From Methanobacteriaceae archaeon (GTDB taxonomy: Archaea; Methanobacteriota; Methanobacteria; Methanobacteriales; Methanobacteriaceae): 6,962 nucleotides of DNA. A model generated the notes under the pieces. That model was not told the origin of the DNA. It was given only the letters and a program-made list of their open reading frames with translations, and did not search any database. Within the stretch, counting starts at the first letter, position 1. Each line of letters starts with the position of its first letter. The position numbers and the translations under genes were made by a program. The DNA lies in assembly GCA_017883605.1 (NCBI GenBank), contig JADGNH010000104.1:1-6962 (forward strand), written 5' to 3'. This document shows positions 5,440-6,962 of this stretch, one piece after another.

Positions 5440-5707
5440 TTATCGGGGATAAAATCCATCCTCTTCCCTTTTATATTTAAGCCAGGCTGCGAGCATATGG
5501 TCATCAATTTCATATCTTTTATCAGAATGTAAGAGGATGCCCTTGTTTTTGAGTTTGGTAAGGTTTTTTATAAGTGTCCCGTCTGAGAAATCAACCTTAT
5601 CCAGTAATTCACCCCACCTCAAAGGGCCTATCATTATCAATAAGGGTGCTTATTATGCATTTTTCACTTTTAGAGAGATTAGACCAGTTAGTTATCCATC
5701 TAACTAA
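5440..5707 (-). pseudogene. Truncated, frameshifted C-terminal remnant of an archaeal ATPase
   Basis: On the - strand one frame reads 5707 to about 5627 (W-I-T-N-W-S-N-L-S-K-S-E-K-C-I-I-S-T-L-I ... D-N-D-R). The homology then continues in another frame from about 5625 to the stop at 5440 (P-L-R-W-G-E-L-L-D-K-V-D-F-S-D, ending D-G-F-Y-P-R). Removing one base from the AAAGGG run at 5621-5626 joins the two into one protein. The joined segment looks like the winged-helix and tail region at the C-terminus of archaeal P-loop ATPases (ATP-binding domain followed by DUF234-like region): L-I-K-N-L-T-K-L-K-N-K-G-I-L as recognition helix, and Y-E-I-D-D-H-M-L-A-A-W-L near the end. The ATPase domain with Walker motifs is absent; upstream sequence is non-coding. 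Taken alone, the 3' frame could be read as a 64-66 residue protein from TTG 5640 or ATG 5634, but neither has an SD. Family call moderate, frameshift clear if the base count is right. Confidence 0.6.
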
Positions 5708-5725
5708 CTATTTACGGTACCGTAA
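5686..5725. other. Adjacent 9-bp-arm hairpin and 14-bp perfect palindrome
   Basis: AGTTAGTTA (5686-5694) and TAACTAACT (5701-5709) form an inverted repeat around TCCATC. Three bases on, TTACGGTACCGTAA (5712-5725) is perfectly self-complementary. A further TTACGGTTA half-site lies on the - strand near 5745-5753. They sit where homology to the ATPase begins, so they may mark a rearrangement edge or be an operator. Confidence 0.65.
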
Positions 5726-5920
5726 TTATTTTAGTTACATCCCCTAACCGTAAAATTTTTCGTTGCCTCCTTTATTAGAAATTTTTATTGTCAACCATTA
5801 ATTGAGCAGCTTTAATTTAGTAATGTTCCCTAAAAAACTGTTAAGGCTACTTAAATTTGAAAAATAACATAAAAGCGCTTATTTACAAAAATTTTATTTC
5901 AAATCTTAAAAGAATTATTT
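5726..5920. other. AT-rich spacer without detectable gene
   Basis: There is no credible reading frame. A GGAGG on the - strand (5770-5766) is not followed by a start codon at a useful distance, which fits the loss of a gene here. Nothing else is seen apart from A/T tracts. Confidence 0.5.
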
Positions 5921-5995
5921 CAAAAATAAAAAAAAGGAAAATGTGGTTGAATTTAAACTGAACCCCTTTAATACGGTTTAGCTTTAAATAACCAC
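5921..5995 (-). terminator. Hairpin plus U-tract terminator of the pseudomurein-binding gene
   Basis: GTGGTT(GA)ATTTAAA at 5943-5957 pairs with TTTAAATAACCAC at 5983-5995, a 13-bp stem with a 2-nt bulge. An inner AACC/GGTT pair (5961-5964, 5975-5978) extends it. On the - strand it begins 13 nt after the stop codon and is followed by U-rich sequence (complement of 5921-5940, including a run of nine). Confidence 0.7.
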
Positions 5996-6008
5996 TTATT
6001 TTTTCTTC

Positions 6009-6962
6009 TTAGGTTAATGCCTGTAGATATATGGCGTTCACGATCTCGTTGATATCTCCAGAGTAGATGTACTGGTAGCCATAGCTTAACAGGTACTGGT
6101 CTGGGTTCGCCAGTCCAGTGAAAGAGGCTGGGCTGAAATCATCGTCATGGGCCCTTACCAACCATGCCAAACCGGTTATATTCGTAGCTGGTGGCAGCCA
6201 AACACAGAATACCTTTTTACTTCCCTTCAATGAAAGATAACCTGATGTTCCCATTTCCCATATGGTACCGGCACAGGCTCCGCCGTAAATGTCCACTATC
6301 AGCGCGTTTTTGGGTACACTGCCATCTTGAAGTACGGCGTAATGGGTGTTGGGACCTAAACCCCAATTAACGGCATATATCCCCATAGCCATTAGCTTGG
6401 CAGCGATGGTGTTCATTAAAGCATTGTCAGTGGCAACGTCAGCTATGTTGTCGCTGGTTAAATATACCGGCCGGGCGTTTGATATAATTGGATACATAAC
6501 ATATACCCAGGCTTTCATGGCAACTTTTTCAGGCAACGCAGTTTTTTGGGCGTAGTCGTTCAAAACTTTGGAGTACATGTAAACCAGGTTTTGGTAGCCG
6601 AGATATGTTCCCAGGCTGGTTTTGTAGGCGTATTCTGGTGCCACCCATTTGGAGTCCATAAAGGATTTCACGTCCCCTGCAATCTTCAGGTACTCTGCCT
6701 TAAGAATGTCTCCACTCTGAAGTGAATCTCTGGGAGTGGGTGCTGTTCCACAGGCCATGAAGTAAAGTGCTGTGGTCTGACCATTGTTAATCTCCAAAAC
6801 AGCGGTGGTTAAGATCTCCAGGAAAGAAGGCATGTTCACCTTGATGCTGTTGATGGTTACATAATCCGGAAGGTTGTGGTAGGTCTCCACGTAATTTTTT
6901 ACCCAACTGGCTGCAGCCTTCACCTGGTCAATAGTAAAAGTATTCCAGGGTTTCATGGCAAC
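6009..6962 (-). CDS. Pseudomurein-binding-repeat surface protein, C-terminal part (5' end outside window)
   Basis: The - strand frame is open to the right edge and stops at 6011-6009. The ATG at 6956 has no ribosome binding site in the six bases visible before it and lies just ahead of a domain, so it is probably internal. Counting from that Met, residues 7-60 (F-T-I-D-Q-V-K-A-A-A-S-W-V-K-N-Y-V ... L-P-D-Y-V-T-I ... M-P-S-F-L-E-I-L) are a pseudomurein-binding repeat (PMBR), which anchors proteins to the pseudomurein wall of Methanobacteriales. The roughly 150-residue C-terminal domain has G-L-G-P-N-T-H-Y, V-D-I-Y-G-G-A-C-A-G-T-I-W-E-M-G and R-A-H-D-D-D-F-S-P-A-S-F. I recall it as recurrent after PMBRs in methanobacterial surface proteins but cannot name its activity. 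The conserved His precedes the Cys, unlike the Cys-His-Asp order of PeiW/PeiP endoisopeptidases, so a peptidase claim is not justified. Export is expected, with the signal peptide outside the window. Confidence 0.8.
   Translation of the reverse strand, partial: VAMKPWNTFTIDQVKAAASWVKNYVETYHNLPDYVTINSIKVNMPSFLEILTTAVLEINNGQTTALYFMACGTAPTPRDSLQSGDILKAEYLKIAGDVKSFMDSKWVAPEYAYKTSLGTYLGYQNLVYMYSKVLNDYAQKTALPEKVAMKAWVYVMYPIISNARPVYLTSDNIADVATDNALMNTIAAKLMAMGIYAVNWGLGPNTHYAVLQDGSVPKNALIVDIYGGACAGTIWEMGTSGYLSLKGSKKVFCVWLPPATNITGLAWLVRAHDDDFSPASFTGLANPDQYLLSYGYQYIYSGDINEIVNAIYLQALT

Noticed and set aside
6346..6555. 69-residue + strand hydrophobic frame
   Set aside because: It is the complement of the conserved C-terminal domain of the PMBR protein, with no start signals.

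Overview
The window looks like chromosomal DNA of a pseudomurein-walled methanogenic archaeon, most likely Methanobacterium or a close relative (order Methanobacteriales). The evidence is a gene for F420-dependent methylene-H4MPT reductase (mer) matching the Methanobacteriales form, a surface protein carrying a pseudomurein-binding repeat, AT-rich spacers, archaeal TATA boxes of the TTTATATA type about 50-100 nt upstream of genes, and GGAGGTGAT-type Shine-Dalgarno (SD) sites.

Layout, left to right. (1) Position 2-409, + strand: the C-terminal end of a phospholipase-D-superfamily protein cut by the window edge. Its stop codon lies inside three tandem copies of a 28-29 bp unit. (2) 743-2194, +: a stand-alone cobalamin-binding radical SAM protein of unknown substrate. 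(3) 2359-2505, +: a 48-residue CsbD-like protein built from an 11-residue repeat, with a strong promoter and SD. (4) 2885-3859, +: mer, followed 38 nt later by a 38-residue single-pass membrane miniprotein (3898-4014). (5) 4247-4393, +: a 48-residue ribbon-helix-helix DNA-binding protein, then 4455-4760, a small winged-helix-like protein. (6) On the - strand: a small acidic protein of unknown function (4855-5100), a 5'-truncated and frameshifted remnant of an archaeal ATPase C-terminal domain (5440-5707), and the C-terminal part of a pseudomurein-binding surface protein (6009-6962, running off the right edge) with a hairpin plus U-tract terminator.

The most interesting signal is regulatory. 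The mer promoter (2792-2846) and the promoter of the ribbon-helix-helix gene (4116-4169) are near-identical over about 55 bp. Both contain a 16-bp palindrome (perfect at mer, one mismatch at the other) at exactly the same distance upstream of the TATA box. The simplest reading is that the small ribbon-helix-helix protein represses or activates both itself and mer, a key methanogenesis gene. Each of the two promoters also has three direct repeats spaced about 23-25 bp upstream, though the repeat sequences differ. This is inference from sequence only.

The other stretches are mostly AT-rich spacers with U-tract terminators. The 5101-5439 spacer is an exception: it carries two direct-repeat pairs and two hairpins and may hold a decayed gene or a small RNA.
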